The translations under genes and the position numbers were made by a program. From positions 30,316 to 94,315 of the forward strand of contig NZ_FMZU01000026.1 in assembly GCF_900101545.1 (NCBI RefSeq): DNA of 64,000 nt. The letters are read 5' to 3'. The notes under the pieces are model-generated. The model made no database searches and was not told the origin of the DNA. It was given only the letters and a program-made list of their open reading frames with translations. Positions 34,990 to 44,052 of the stretch are shown in pieces. The stretch's first letter is position 1. Every line of letters begins with the position of its first letter. Source of the DNA: Variovorax sp. CF079 (lineage in GTDB: Bacteria > Pseudomonadota > Gammaproteobacteria > Burkholderiales > Burkholderiaceae_C).

Positions 34990-35408
34990 GCGTCCGCTTG
35001 CCGGCGCGATCAACGCCGGCCTTGGGCCTCTTCGTGATGGCGACGCTTCCGGCTTCTACAGTCGGCCAGGACCCGTCATTCGGTGACCACGCTCAATTTG
35101 CCCGATAGCTGACCTTCGCGGCGCGCGCACAACAATCTCTGTTGGTATTGGGAGCACCCGCCTTGAAGCGCATGCACACACTGGCGTCCATGAACCATCG
35201 GTCAAGTGCAGTCGCCCTGAAGTGCCAATATCGAAGAGCGGCGACGCCCTCGGCCGGAGAGGTTCGAGGCCGCAATGTGGCCGAACCCCAAGGAGCTGAT
35301 CACCGCAGCGCAAGCGGCTGCCTTTCGAAAACGCCGGCCGTCCTCACCAATTGCCACCAGCTCAGATAGGACGTTCTTTGTCTCCTTGCCAATTTTTCAC
35401 GCTGGTTC
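34990..35408. other. Intergenic region between LysR and glutamine synthetase genes
   Basis: No convincing gene. The only structure noticed is a dispersed-motif copy at 35054-35068 (TTCTACAGTCGGCCA). Short open frames here show no protein-like composition. Confidence 0.5.
35054..35068 (-). repeat. Dispersed intergenic motif, copy 9 (reverse orientation)
   Basis: TTCTACAGTCGGCCA on the plus strand, i.e. TGGCCGACTGTAGAA on the minus strand, in the gap before the glutamine synthetase gene. Confidence 0.5.
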
Positions 35409-36902
35409 TCAGGCATCGAAGTAGAGATAGAACTCCCACGGGTGCGGGCGCAACCTCACGGGATCGACCTCGTGCTTCCACTTGTATTCGAGCCAGGTTT
35501 CGATCAGGTCCGTGGTGAACACGTCTCCGCGCATCAAGAAGTCGTGATCCTTCTCCAGCGCGCGCAGTGACTCCTCGAGCGATCCAGGGACCTTCGCGAT
35601 GTTCTTTGCCTCTTCAGGGGGTAGCTCGTAGATGTTCTTGTCGAGCGGCGGGCCTGGGTCGGTCTTGTTGGCGATCCCGTCGAGGCCGGCCATCAGCATT
35701 GCTGCGAACGCGAGGTAGGCATTCGCAGTCGGGTCCGGACAACGGAACTCGACGCGCCTCGCGTTCGGCGAGTCCGAATACATCGGAATACGCGCCGCGG
35801 CCGAGCGATTTCGCTGCGACATCACCAGGTTCACCGGCGCCTCGTAGCCCGGTACGAGCCGGCGGTAGGAGTTGGTGGTCGGCGCACAGAACGCCATCAG
35901 CGCGTGCGCATGCTTGAGCAGCCCGCCGATGTACCAGCGGCACAGCTCGGAGGTCAGAGCCCAACCCTTGGCGTCGTAGAAAAGATTGCGCTTGTCGTTC
36001 CACAGGCTCTGGTGGCAGTGCATGCCGCTCGCGTTGTCAGCGAAGAGCGGCTTCGGCATGAACGTGGCAACCTTGCCGTGCCGGCGCGCGATGTTCTTGA
36101 CGAAGTATTTGTAGACCATCACGTTGTCGGCCATCCGCACGAGCGGCGCGAACTTCATGTCGATCTCATTCTGGCCCGCGGTCGACACCTCATGGTGGTG
36201 GATCTCGACCTGCACACCCGCGTTCATCAGTCCGAGCACGATCTCCGAGCGGATGTCCTGAAGGGTGTCGTGCGGGGGCACCGGGAAATAGCCTTCCTTG
36301 TAGCGAGGCTTGTACCCGAGGTTCCCGCCCCCAAACGCGCCTTCGTCCCGGCCCGAGTTCCAGGCGCCCTCGACCGAATCGACGTAGTAGTAGCCGCAAT
36401 GCGTGTTCTGCTCGAACCGGATCGAGTCGAAGATGAAAAACTCGAGCTCTGGGCCGAAGTAGCAGGTCTGCGCGACCCCGGTGGCTTTCAGATGGCGCTC
36501 GGCCTTGCGGGCCACGAATCGCGGATCGCGCGAGTAGGGCCCCTTGAGGACCGGGTCGATCACGTTGCAGATCATCGAAAGTGTCGGGGTCTCGCACATC
36601 GGATCGATGAATACGGTGGTCGGATCCGGCTGCAGAAGCATGTCCGACTCGTGGATCTGCTGGAAACCGCGGATCGAGGAGCCGTCGAACCCGATGCCGT
36701 CATCGAACAACTCGTTGTTGAGTTCCGGCAGCCCGATCGAGAAGTGCTGCCACAGTCCAGGCAGATCGGTGAACTTGAGGTCGACGATCTGGATTCCGTG
36801 CTCCCGCACGAGGGCGATCACCTCCTTCGCATTTTTGGGCGGATTCACCCGGTAGGTGCCGGGCTCGAACTGGGCGATCTGGCGTTTTTTCTCGGTTGGC
36901 AT
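35409..36902 (-). CDS. Glutamine synthetase, type I
   Basis: 497 aa. ATP-dependent ligation of ammonia to glutamate. Motifs: GIGFDGSSIRGF, FGPELEFFIFD (metal Glu), VEIHHHEVSTAGQNEID, ADNASGMHCHQSLW, then NSYRRLVPGYEAPVN, the metal Glu in RRVEFRCPDPTANAYLAFAAM and the adenylylation-type Tyr in NIYELPPEE. The N-terminus is about 25 residues longer than the enterobacterial enzyme and reads unlike the usual proteobacterial GlnA start, so this is probably a second, divergent GS. No ntrBC or glnK is adjacent; a small conserved gene lies upstream. ATG 36902 follows GAGAGGA. Confidence 0.95.
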   Translation of the reverse strand: MPTEKKRQIAQFEPGTYRVNPPKNAKEVIALVREHGIQIVDLKFTDLPGLWQHFSIGLPELNNELFDDGIGFDGSSIRGFQQIHESDMLLQPDPTTVFIDPMCETPTLSMICNVIDPVLKGPYSRDPRFVARKAERHLKATGVAQTCYFGPELEFFIFDSIRFEQNTHCGYYYVDSVEGAWNSGRDEGAFGGGNLGYKPRYKEGYFPVPPHDTLQDIRSEIVLGLMNAGVQVEIHHHEVSTAGQNEIDMKFAPLVRMADNVMVYKYFVKNIARRHGKVATFMPKPLFADNASGMHCHQSLWNDKRNLFYDAKGWALTSELCRWYIGGLLKHAHALMAFCAPTTNSYRRLVPGYEAPVNLVMSQRNRSAAARIPMYSDSPNARRVEFRCPDPTANAYLAFAAMLMAGLDGIANKTDPGPPLDKNIYELPPEEAKNIAKVPGSLEESLRALEKDHDFLMRGDVFTTDLIETWLEYKWKHEVDPVRLRPHPWEFYLYFDA

Positions 36903-37133
36903 GGTCCTCTCCACTGGTTGGGGTTACCCAGCGTCGGCGTGCTCAGTCGCGTTGCCTCAATTTGGTCGATCAACGCGTCTTCACACAGCCCCGGTCGCAA
37001 GGCGCCTCTCGACGCCGTCACAAACCGACCGACAGCAGAAGCCCTGCCGGGTCGGGCCTCGAGGCATTCGAACTGGACGGCCGTGTGGAGCCCGAGGAAT
37101 CCGCCACAACTCCCGCTCACGCGGGCATCACTC

Positions 37134-37385
37134 TCAGGCCTGCAGGGAAGGGTCACGCTCCAGCCTCATCCCCGTGCCGGCCAACGTCATCGCGCCATCC
37201 TTGTCAACGCTGACATGCCGACCATCCGCCAGCTTGTATTCGGTGAGCCCCGTCGGCTCCCATAGCCCTTGCGTGTCGGGAACCGCGTCGAGACGGGCGA
37301 GGTGTTCATAGGCCTGGACACGGTAGGTCTGGCCATCGCTTCCGCGGGCGGTAAAAGTCTCGAGCAGGTGAAGCATCTTTTCCAT
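37134..37385 (-). CDS. Conserved small hypothetical protein (83 aa)
   Basis: Begins MEKMLHLLETFTARGSDGQTY, then VQAYEHLARLD and a C-terminal TEYKLADGRHVSVDKDGAMTL. It is a small beta-rich cytoplasmic protein of a type I have seen annotated only as hypothetical in Burkholderiales. The longer reading to 37571 starts in non-protein-like sequence. It lies 231 bp upstream of the glutamine synthetase gene on the same strand; no functional tie is evident. Confidence 0.7.
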   Translation of the reverse strand: MEKMLHLLETFTARGSDGQTYRVQAYEHLARLDAVPDTQGLWEPTGLTEYKLADGRHVSVDKDGAMTLAGTGMRLERDPSLQA

Positions 37386-38041
37386 GCGCGCGCTCTCCTT
37401 GCAACCGACAGAGCCGGGCGCCTTCGTGCCCAATGCGCTTGCGCGCGACCAGAAGGCGCACGTCAAAATGAGTTTGACGGGCCGCTGGGCGGTGAAGTTC
37501 CGACAGTTGTGGCTAGCCGTACTGGCAATAGCGCGAGCGCCTGTTTTCTCGGTCAGGTTCCCCCAAGCCAACTGACTCGGCTGGCGGGAGCGGCATTGGC
37601 GGTCAGACCACGAAATCTGTCAGGGTTTCTTGGCTAAATCGACCTACCCTCCACCTCCCCTTGCCCATTCCTATTAGTTTCAACGACTTATGAGGCGCGC
37701 GTTCAGAGTTCGGCTTTAATTCTGACGCGAAGGTGGACTGGCGCATCGCTGAACTTGCCCACTACGCGGATGACATCCACTGGCTCGACGCCGTAAGGGC
37801 GAGAGGCGCATACAAACTCATGCGCCGTTTCGATTCCCGAACACGTCTCGGGCTCAATCAAGCATCCGTTCAGCGTATCGAGCGCCTTGAGTTTGGTGAC
37901 GATGTGGAAATGGGAACCTCATGGTTGCGGGCCCGCCTCTTGGCCGGAGAATCACAAGCCGCTTCGCTCGAACTTGCACGAAGCCATCGCGTAGGCAAGA
38001 AGCCACTGCGTAACCGAGAGGCGGCGTTGGACAATCGCCCC

Positions 38042-38542
38042 ATGACATCGATCTCAAGTCGGCTTCTCGTCGACGCCGTGCTCAGCGTCGAGCGCATGAC
38101 CTTCAAGGAACGCGAGCAACTTGCCGACGAAGTCCACGCCCGACAGCCCAACCTGTTCTTCTCGGTGCTCGTCCTTCAGCGCTATGGCGCCACCCTTGAG
38201 CAAATTGAGGTGGTTCTGAACCTGCTACTCGTCTTCTATGAGGCGATGAAGACCAGCGGCAGAGCCTGGCCGGTCATCTCCGAAGACGTCCAGGAACGTT
38301 GCCTGAAGCGCATCTCCGCACGCGTGCGCTTCATAGAGGGCCTGACGCCGCAGCAGCGAGCGCAAGCCACTTCGGACGCCATCGCGGACCATCCCGAGCA
38401 GCAGTTGCTCGCATACGTCTTCGGCAAGTTTGGGGAGCACGGCCTTCTGGGCATCGAAACCGAAACGGAAAAGATGCTGATGTTGGCAGCGCTAAACTTG
38501 GTTGAGTGCATTGCGGAGACAGCGCCGAGAACAACGGAGTGA
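38042..38542 (+). CDS. Hypothetical helical protein (about 166 aa)
   Basis: Not recognised. From ATG 38042 it reads MTSISSRLLVDAVLSVERMT then FKEREQLADEVHARQPNLFF and ends EKMLMLAALNLVECIAET; predicted mostly helical and soluble. The frame stays open to a GTG at 37733, which would add 103 residues; that extension is basic and cannot be excluded. It stands alone between small intergenic gaps. Confidence 0.6.
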   Translation: MTSISSRLLVDAVLSVERMTFKEREQLADEVHARQPNLFFSVLVLQRYGATLEQIEVVLNLLLVFYEAMKTSGRAWPVISEDVQERCLKRISARVRFIEGLTPQQRAQATSDAIADHPEQQLLAYVFGKFGEHGLLGIETETEKMLMLAALNLVECIAETAPRTTE

Positions 38543-38821
38543 AACCGCTGAGCTCACCGAAAGAGCGTCCCTCTCAGTCGCCCGACCGACACGCCCGCGA
38601 CGGTCCCAGCGTAGCGATCGCCTCTTACGCTCGTACCCATCACACATCCTTCGCCTCCGCAACGCCGCCGTCGGCTTACCGCTTACGGCGCACACCACAA
38701 GGGTCGAACGCTCGGAGGCATAGAAGCGCGTGCCGAGGGCCACACCACGGCGCCAAGCATCAGCGCATGGCGCGATTCCGCCCTCACCCGTCACGTTCAC
38801 GCCGAACGCGTCCGAAGCCGG

Positions 38822-39175
38822 CTACAACGCGGCGGTCACAATGATCTCGACCCGCAGGTCCGGCGCCGCGAGCTTGGCCTCGCAGGTCGCACGGGTGGGC
38901 ATCGCATCGGCAGGTATCCATGCCGCCCAGGCCGCGTTCAGGCCGGTGAAATCGCGCTCGATGTCCTGCAGCCAGATTTGGACCGACAGCAGGCGCGACT
39001 TGTTCGTGCCGACGCTCGCGAGGTAGCCGTCGATCTTGGCGAGGATGTCGGCGGTCTGCGCCTGTGCGTCGCCGCTGCGATCGGTCGCGGTGACCCCGGC
39101 GACGTAGACCACCGAGTTGTGCACGACGATGCGGGAAAGGCGTGCGTTGGAGTCGTAGCGCTGGATGTCGCTCAT
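38822..39175 (-). CDS. RidA (YjgF/UK114) family enamine/imine deaminase
   Basis: 117 aa, normal RidA length. Conserved features are VYVAGVTA, the QTADILAKIDGYLASVG helix, and the C-terminal active-site Arg in MPTRATCEAKLAAPDLRVEI. RidA hydrolyses reactive 2-imino/enamine acids to 2-oxo acids and ammonia. It is the last gene of the operon and overlaps the FAD oxidase stop by 4 bases, which suits hydrolysis of the imino acid produced by that oxidase. Confidence 0.92.
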   Translation of the reverse strand: MSDIQRYDSNARLSRIVVHNSVVYVAGVTATDRSGDAQAQTADILAKIDGYLASVGTNKSRLLSVQIWLQDIERDFTGLNAAWAAWIPADAMPTRATCEAKLAAPDLRVEIIVTAAL

Positions 39176-40329
39176 GATGAACTTCCTTCTTGGAGTGGTT
39201 GAAACGATGCAGCCGCTCGACGCGCGAAGCGGTCGACGGCGAAGGGTTCGATGGGCAGCGTGCTGCGGCCTTCCGTCACGAGCTCGGCGACGATCTGCCC
39301 GCCGATCGGCCCGAGCTCGAAGCCGTGTGCGGAGAAGCCGAAGGCATGGACGAGGTTCGGTGCCGCGCGGCTCGGGCCGATCACGGGGATGCCGTCGGGC
39401 ATGAAGGCCTCGACGCCGGCCCAGGCGCGGTTGACGCCAAGCGGCTTCAGGTGCGGGAACAGGGCGGTCACCGTGCGCGCGCTGCTCGCCAGCTTGGGCA
39501 TGTCGACGATGCCGTGGCGCGCGTCGAGATCGGCGGCGCAGCGCAGACCACCGCCGATCAGCACGGTGCCGTTCGCGAATTGCTTGAAGGACAGCGGCCG
39601 GCCGGTCGCGCCGAGCACCGGGGTGACGAAGGGCGGCGCGCGATGGGTGATCATGAGCATCAGCCCGCCCGCTTCGAGCGGCACCGCATCGCCGGCCTGC
39701 GCGGCGAGCGCGCCGGCCCAGGCGCCCGCGGTGTTGACCAGATGGGTGGCGTCGAAGCTGCCACGCGTGGTCGCCACGTGCCAGCGACCGGCACGATGGT
39801 CGATGCGTTCGACCCGCGTCTCTTCGTGCACTTCGGCCCCTGCGCGCTGGGCTGCGAGGCGGAATGCGGTGACGGCGCGGTACGGCAGGGCATGGCCGTC
39901 GTCGCGAACCCAGATGCCTCCGACGACGTGCGGCGCAATGGCGGGCACGAGTTCGCGGACCTGCTGCGCGTCGACGAGTTCTTCATGATCGAAGCCGAGC
40001 GACTGGAGATGCGCGACGGTGTCGCGCAGCATCTGCAGCTCATCGTCGGTTTCGGCAATCTTCAACTGTCCGCTGGGCGCGAAACCCGCGTCGTCGCCGA
40101 CGAGCTCTGCCATGTGGTGCCACAGCGTGCGCGACGCCAGTGCAAGCGGGATCTCGGCGACGTGGCGGCCCAGCGTGCGCACGCCGCCCGCGTTCACGCC
40201 GGACGCATGGCGGCCGCAGAATTCGGCCTCCAGCACGATGACCTCGAGTCCGCGCCGCGCGAGGTGCAGCGCGCTCGACAGGCCGTGCAGGCCGCCGCCG
40301 ACGACGATCGCATCCGCCGATCGCTTCAT
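39172..40329 (-). CDS. FAD-dependent oxidoreductase, DAO family (HcnC/opine oxidase B-like)
   Basis: 385 aa. FAD motif AIVVGGGLHGLSSALHLARR followed by VIVLEAE. GVNAGGVRTLG, AGAWAGALAAQAGDAVPLEAG, and GIPVIGPSRAAPN near the C-terminus are typical of the DAO fold. Such proteins oxidise C-N bonds of D-amino, N-methyl or opine substrates. It overlaps the upstream FAD/NAD subunit gene by 4 bases; with that and the 2Fe-2S gene it forms the HcnABC/OoxAB-like set. Confidence 0.9.
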   Translation of the reverse strand: MKRSADAIVVGGGLHGLSSALHLARRGLEVIVLEAEFCGRHASGVNAGGVRTLGRHVAEIPLALASRTLWHHMAELVGDDAGFAPSGQLKIAETDDELQMLRDTVAHLQSLGFDHEELVDAQQVRELVPAIAPHVVGGIWVRDDGHALPYRAVTAFRLAAQRAGAEVHEETRVERIDHRAGRWHVATTRGSFDATHLVNTAGAWAGALAAQAGDAVPLEAGGLMLMITHRAPPFVTPVLGATGRPLSFKQFANGTVLIGGGLRCAADLDARHGIVDMPKLASSARTVTALFPHLKPLGVNRAWAGVEAFMPDGIPVIGPSRAAPNLVHAFGFSAHGFELGPIGGQIVAELVTEGRSTLPIEPFAVDRFARRAAASFQPLQEGSSS

Positions 40330-41717
40330 GCCACGCTTCGATCCGCGCCGGCGAGCTCGCCCAGCGAGATCGGCTTGATGGGCGGTCGGATTCGGTAGTA
40401 GCCCACGTCGGCCGGGGTCACTCCGCGCGCGTCCGCGATCAGCTCGGTCACGGTCAGGCCGCATTGGCGCCCCTGGCACGGGCCCATGCCGCAACGCCCG
40501 AAGGCTTTCGCCTGGTTCGGTCCATGGCAGCCGAGCTCCACGAAATGCCGGATGTCGCCGGCAGCGACTTCCTCGCAGCGGCACACGATCACGTCGTCGG
40601 CCGGAATGCGATTGGCCTTCTTGGGCCGGTACAGGGCATCGAGAAAGGGACGGATGCGCAGCTGGTCGCGCAACGCCGAACGAAGCGGTCCAGCGAGCCC
40701 GTCGCGCTCGCCGAGCGTGATTCGGCCGAGCGCGTGCATCGCACCGAGCGCCGCGAGCTCGCCCTGCAGCGCCGCTGCCAGCGCGCCGCCGATGCCAAGA
40801 CCATCGCCGGCAACATGGATGCCGGGCACGTCCAGCGCGCCCCAGGCGTCCGCCTCGGGCTGCCAGCAGAGCTGCGCATCGTCCCATTTGTGTTTGGCCC
40901 GTAGCGACCAAGTGAACTGCGTGTTCGGCACGACGCCGTGGTGCAGGAGCAGCGTCGAGGTCTCGACGCGATGGTCCTTGCCGCCAACCGTGAAGCGCAG
41001 CGCCTCGACCCCCTCCTGGCCATCCGCGGCGAGGTTCTCAGCACCGGTATGGAATGGCACACCGGCGCGCTTGAGCACGCGCATGAGCGACAGACCCTTC
41101 TTCAGATAACGCCAGCCGGCAAGCGCGCCGCCGAGGTGCGGGAGCGCGCGGCGGTAGTCCTCGATCGATGTCGTGTCGACCAGTGCGCGGATGGGCACGC
41201 CGGCGCGCACGTACTGCCAGCCGAGCAGGTAGAGGAGCGGTCCGCAGCCCGCCAGCACGACGGGCTCGACCGGCACCACATCGGCGCTCTTCAGGAGGAT
41301 CTGCGCGGCACCTGCGGTGAGCACGCCCGGCAGCGTCCAGCCCCGGATCGGGAACGGACGCTCCATGGCGCCCGAGCAGAGCACGACGCGTTCGGCCTGC
41401 AGCGTCGAGGTCACGCCGTCGCGCAGGTAGTGCACCGCACCTTCGGGTGTCACCTGCCAGACGGCTGCGTTGGTGAGGTGCCGGGCGCCGCTTGCGGCGA
41501 AGGCTTCGGCGAGCGTGCGGCCAGCGGCGTAGTCCGGCCCGAGCAGGTCGACCCGGCGTGCCGGCGCGTCGGTGATGGCGCGGTAGATCTGGCCGCCCAC
41601 AGCGCGTTGCTCGTCGAGCACCACGACATGGGCGCCGAGCCGCGCGGCGACGATGGCAGCCGACATGCCGGCCGGGCCGGCGCCGACGATGGCGATATCG
41701 CAACGCTCACTCGACAT
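40326..41717 (-). CDS. FAD/NAD(P)-binding oxidoreductase with BFD [2Fe-2S] domain (HcnB-like)
   Basis: 463 aa. Two nucleotide-binding motifs: IAIVGAGPAGMSAAIVAARLG at the N-terminus and VVLAGCGPLLYLLG in the middle. The C-terminal BFD-like cluster has cysteines in VICRCEEV and CGMGPCQGRQCG. This layout is that of HcnB and of the alpha subunit of opine or sarcosine oxidases. It overlaps the 2Fe-2S gene by 11 bp and the DAO gene by 4 bp, suggesting a fixed-stoichiometry complex. Confidence 0.9.
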   Translation of the reverse strand: MSSERCDIAIVGAGPAGMSAAIVAARLGAHVVVLDEQRAVGGQIYRAITDAPARRVDLLGPDYAAGRTLAEAFAASGARHLTNAAVWQVTPEGAVHYLRDGVTSTLQAERVVLCSGAMERPFPIRGWTLPGVLTAGAAQILLKSADVVPVEPVVLAGCGPLLYLLGWQYVRAGVPIRALVDTTSIEDYRRALPHLGGALAGWRYLKKGLSLMRVLKRAGVPFHTGAENLAADGQEGVEALRFTVGGKDHRVETSTLLLHHGVVPNTQFTWSLRAKHKWDDAQLCWQPEADAWGALDVPGIHVAGDGLGIGGALAAALQGELAALGAMHALGRITLGERDGLAGPLRSALRDQLRIRPFLDALYRPKKANRIPADDVIVCRCEEVAAGDIRHFVELGCHGPNQAKAFGRCGMGPCQGRQCGLTVTELIADARGVTPADVGYYRIRPPIKPISLGELAGADRSVA

Positions 41718-42072
41718 GCGCGGCCTCCTCGGAAACGGCGGCCCCGCCGCAATCCAAGGAACGCAGCCCCGCCTGCGTTCTCACCTGCATGCCCTCGGTC
41801 ACCGCGACGAGGCAGCTCTGCCGGTTCGGCTGCCCGTCGATCTCGACGAGGCAATCGAAGCACGCGCCCATCATGCAATAGGGCGCGCGCGGCGCGCCGC
41901 TCACGGGCGTGGTGCGAAAGGTCGAGACGCCGTTGGCAAGCAAGGCCGCCGCCACGCTGCAGCCGACCGGCGCCCGCATGGCGCGGCCATCGAAGTAGAG
42001 GCCGACTGTGGGCTCGCCGCGCGGCGAAGCGTCGATCGGAAACAGGGGGCGAAAGCGGACGTTAATGGGCAT
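41707..42072 (-). CDS. [2Fe-2S]-binding subunit (HcnA-like)
   Basis: 121 aa from ATG 42072. Motif APVGCSVAAALLANGV followed by PYCMMGACFDCLVEIDG and RQSCLVAV gives the four to five cysteines of the plant-type-ferredoxin-like subunit (C-x4-C-x2-C). HcnA-like partners pass electrons from the FAD subunits. The start overlaps the upstream FAD gene by 11 bp. Confidence 0.9.
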   Translation of the reverse strand: MPINVRFRPLFPIDASPRGEPTVGLYFDGRAMRAPVGCSVAAALLANGVSTFRTTPVSGAPRAPYCMMGACFDCLVEIDGQPNRQSCLVAVTEGMQVRTQAGLRSLDCGGAAVSEEAAHVE

Positions 42073-43198
42073 GGTGGAAGGTTTCGTTGCCGTTGAGGAA
42101 GCGGTCGCCGCCGAAGGACTCGATGCCGGCCGGGACGCCGTGCCCGGCACTGCCGGCGATCCATGGCGCGATCGAGAAGACGTGGTTGGCAGCCAGGGTC
42201 ACGCCGCTGTGGCAGGTCACGACAAAGGCGCCCGGGCATTGCGTCGATGCCTGGTAGATGGGGAAGCCGTCGGGCGTCATCACGCGCAACGCGCCCCATG
42301 CGCGCACGAGGCGCAGGCTCCGCAGCGCCGGAAAACTGCGCACCCCGCGGCGCGCGATGGTGCTGAGCACGTCGACGGTCGTACCGTCGTCGAGCCCGAC
42401 GTCCTCCAGCGAGTCGCCGAGCTGGACCGTGCCTTCGTCCGTCTGGCGCACGTAGGTGGTCGGATGGTCGAGGAACCTGGCGACGCGCTCGCCGACCAGC
42501 ACCTGGCCCCGGTTGGGCCGCACCGGGGCGTGCAGGCCGACCTGCGGCGCCAGCTCGCGGTTGCCGAGGCCGGCCGCGAGCACCACGCGCGGCGCGCGCC
42601 ATGTGGTTGCGCCCGCCTCGAGCTCGAAGCCGCTCGCCCGCGGGGTGATGCGCGTCGCGCGGCTGCCGTGCGCGAAATGCACGCCGCGATGCCGGCAGGC
42701 CGCGTGCAGCGCGCGCAGCAGCTTCAGCGGATTGGCGTGGCCGTCCATCGGCGTGTAGCTCGCGCCCGCGACTTCGGGCCCGATGCCCGGCAGCCGCGTC
42801 CTGAGCGACGCGTGGTCGAGCATCTCGAAGGCGTAGTCGCCATCGAGTGCATCGCGGATGCTGCGCAGCCGCTCTTCACGGCTTTGCAGCTCATCGTCGG
42901 AAAAGCAGAAGTGAAAGCCGCCGGGCTGGCGCAGCTGCACGTCGACGCCGCCGTCGTCGGCCAGCGCGCGGGCGAGCTGCGGCCATTGCGCGGCGGACGT
43001 CATCGTCCAGCGCGCGTACGGCGCCATGCCGACGCCCTTGCCCTGGACCCATACGAGTCCGAAGTTGCCGCGCGACGCGCGGAACGCATCGTCGCCCTCG
43101 TCGAGGACGGTGACGCGAATGCCGTTGCGTGCCGCGCCGTAGGCCAGCGCAGTGCCGACCAGGCCGCCGCCGACGACGATCAAATCACTTGTGTTCAT
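42062..43198 (-). CDS. FAD-dependent oxidoreductase, DAO family (second copy)
   Basis: 378 aa from ATG 43198. FAD motif LIVVGGGLVGTALAYGAARNG, then TVLDEGD. RASRGNFGLVWVQGKGVGM and the end part MTPDGFPIYQAS fit the DAO family, but the sequence is clearly different from the DAO protein at 39172. It may oxidise a related substrate or an intermediate. It lies 46 bp downstream of the second permease gene in the operon. Confidence 0.88.
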   Translation of the reverse strand: MNTSDLIVVGGGLVGTALAYGAARNGIRVTVLDEGDDAFRASRGNFGLVWVQGKGVGMAPYARWTMTSAAQWPQLARALADDGGVDVQLRQPGGFHFCFSDDELQSREERLRSIRDALDGDYAFEMLDHASLRTRLPGIGPEVAGASYTPMDGHANPLKLLRALHAACRHRGVHFAHGSRATRITPRASGFELEAGATTWRAPRVVLAAGLGNRELAPQVGLHAPVRPNRGQVLVGERVARFLDHPTTYVRQTDEGTVQLGDSLEDVGLDDGTTVDVLSTIARRGVRSFPALRSLRLVRAWGALRVMTPDGFPIYQASTQCPGAFVVTCHSGVTLAANHVFSIAPWIAGSAGHGVPAGIESFGGDRFLNGNETFHHAH

Positions 43199-43244
43199 GG
43201 AGTGCAGAAAAAAAGGGAAGCGCCCGGATGCGGGCAAACCGCGC

Positions 43245-44039
43245 TCAGCCCTTGCCGATCAGCACGCGATCGAGGCCGACGAGCCGGTCGAGCAGCACCA
43301 TCAGCACAACCGTGCCGGCGATGAGCACGGTCGACACCGATGCGACCAGCGGGTCGATGGTCTGGGCGATCTGGTTGTACATGGCGACCGGCAGCGTCGT
43401 GGTGCCGGGCGTGGCGACGAAGACCGTCATGGTGAGTTCGTCGAAGCTCTGGATGAAGGCGAGCATCCAGCCGCCAACCACGCCAGGGAGGATCAGCGGC
43501 AGCACGATGCGACGAAACGCGGTCATGCGGCTCGCGCCGAGCGAGAGCGCCGCCTTCTCGGCATCGCGGTCGAGGCCCGTGGCCGAGGCCAGCACCAGCC
43601 GCAGCGCGTACGGCATCACCACGACGACGTGTGTCAGCGAGAGCCACACGAACGAGCCCGACACGCCGATGGTGGTGAAGAAGCGCAGGAAGGCCACGCC
43701 CAGCACGACGTGCGGGATCATCAGCGGCGACATGAAGAAGGCCGCGATCGCGCCGCGCCCGGCAAAACGGTAGCGCACGAGCGCGAGCGCCGCCGGCACC
43801 GCCAGCACCACGGCGACGGTCGCGCTCGCGAGGCCGAGCCAGAGCGACAGCCAGAACGCGTTGACCAGTTCGGTGGCACCGCCGATGGCGCGGAACCAGC
43901 GCAGCGAGAAGCCTTCGGTCGGCAGCGAGATGTAGCCCTTGCCGGTGAACGAGACGAGCACCACCACCACCAGCGGTGCCAGGATGAAGGCGATGAAGAT
44001 CGTGTGATAGACGAGAGAGAGCAGTCCGTTCTTGCGCAT
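43245..44039 (-). CDS. ABC transporter permease (PotC-like)
   Basis: 264 aa, about six membrane segments. The ATPase-contact loop appears as EKAALSLGASRMTAFRRIVLPLILPGV. Members pair with a PotB-like permease; here the partner gene is 13 bp upstream. The transporter class handles polyamines, iron, thiamine, opines and similar ligands. Confidence 0.9.
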   Translation of the reverse strand: MRKNGLLSLVYHTIFIAFILAPLVVVVLVSFTGKGYISLPTEGFSLRWFRAIGGATELVNAFWLSLWLGLASATVAVVLAVPAALALVRYRFAGRGAIAAFFMSPLMIPHVVLGVAFLRFFTTIGVSGSFVWLSLTHVVVVMPYALRLVLASATGLDRDAEKAALSLGASRMTAFRRIVLPLILPGVVGGWMLAFIQSFDELTMTVFVATPGTTTLPVAMYNQIAQTIDPLVASVSTVLIAGTVVLMVLLDRLVGLDRVLIGKG

Positions 44040-44052
44040 GTCGTGCTCCTTC

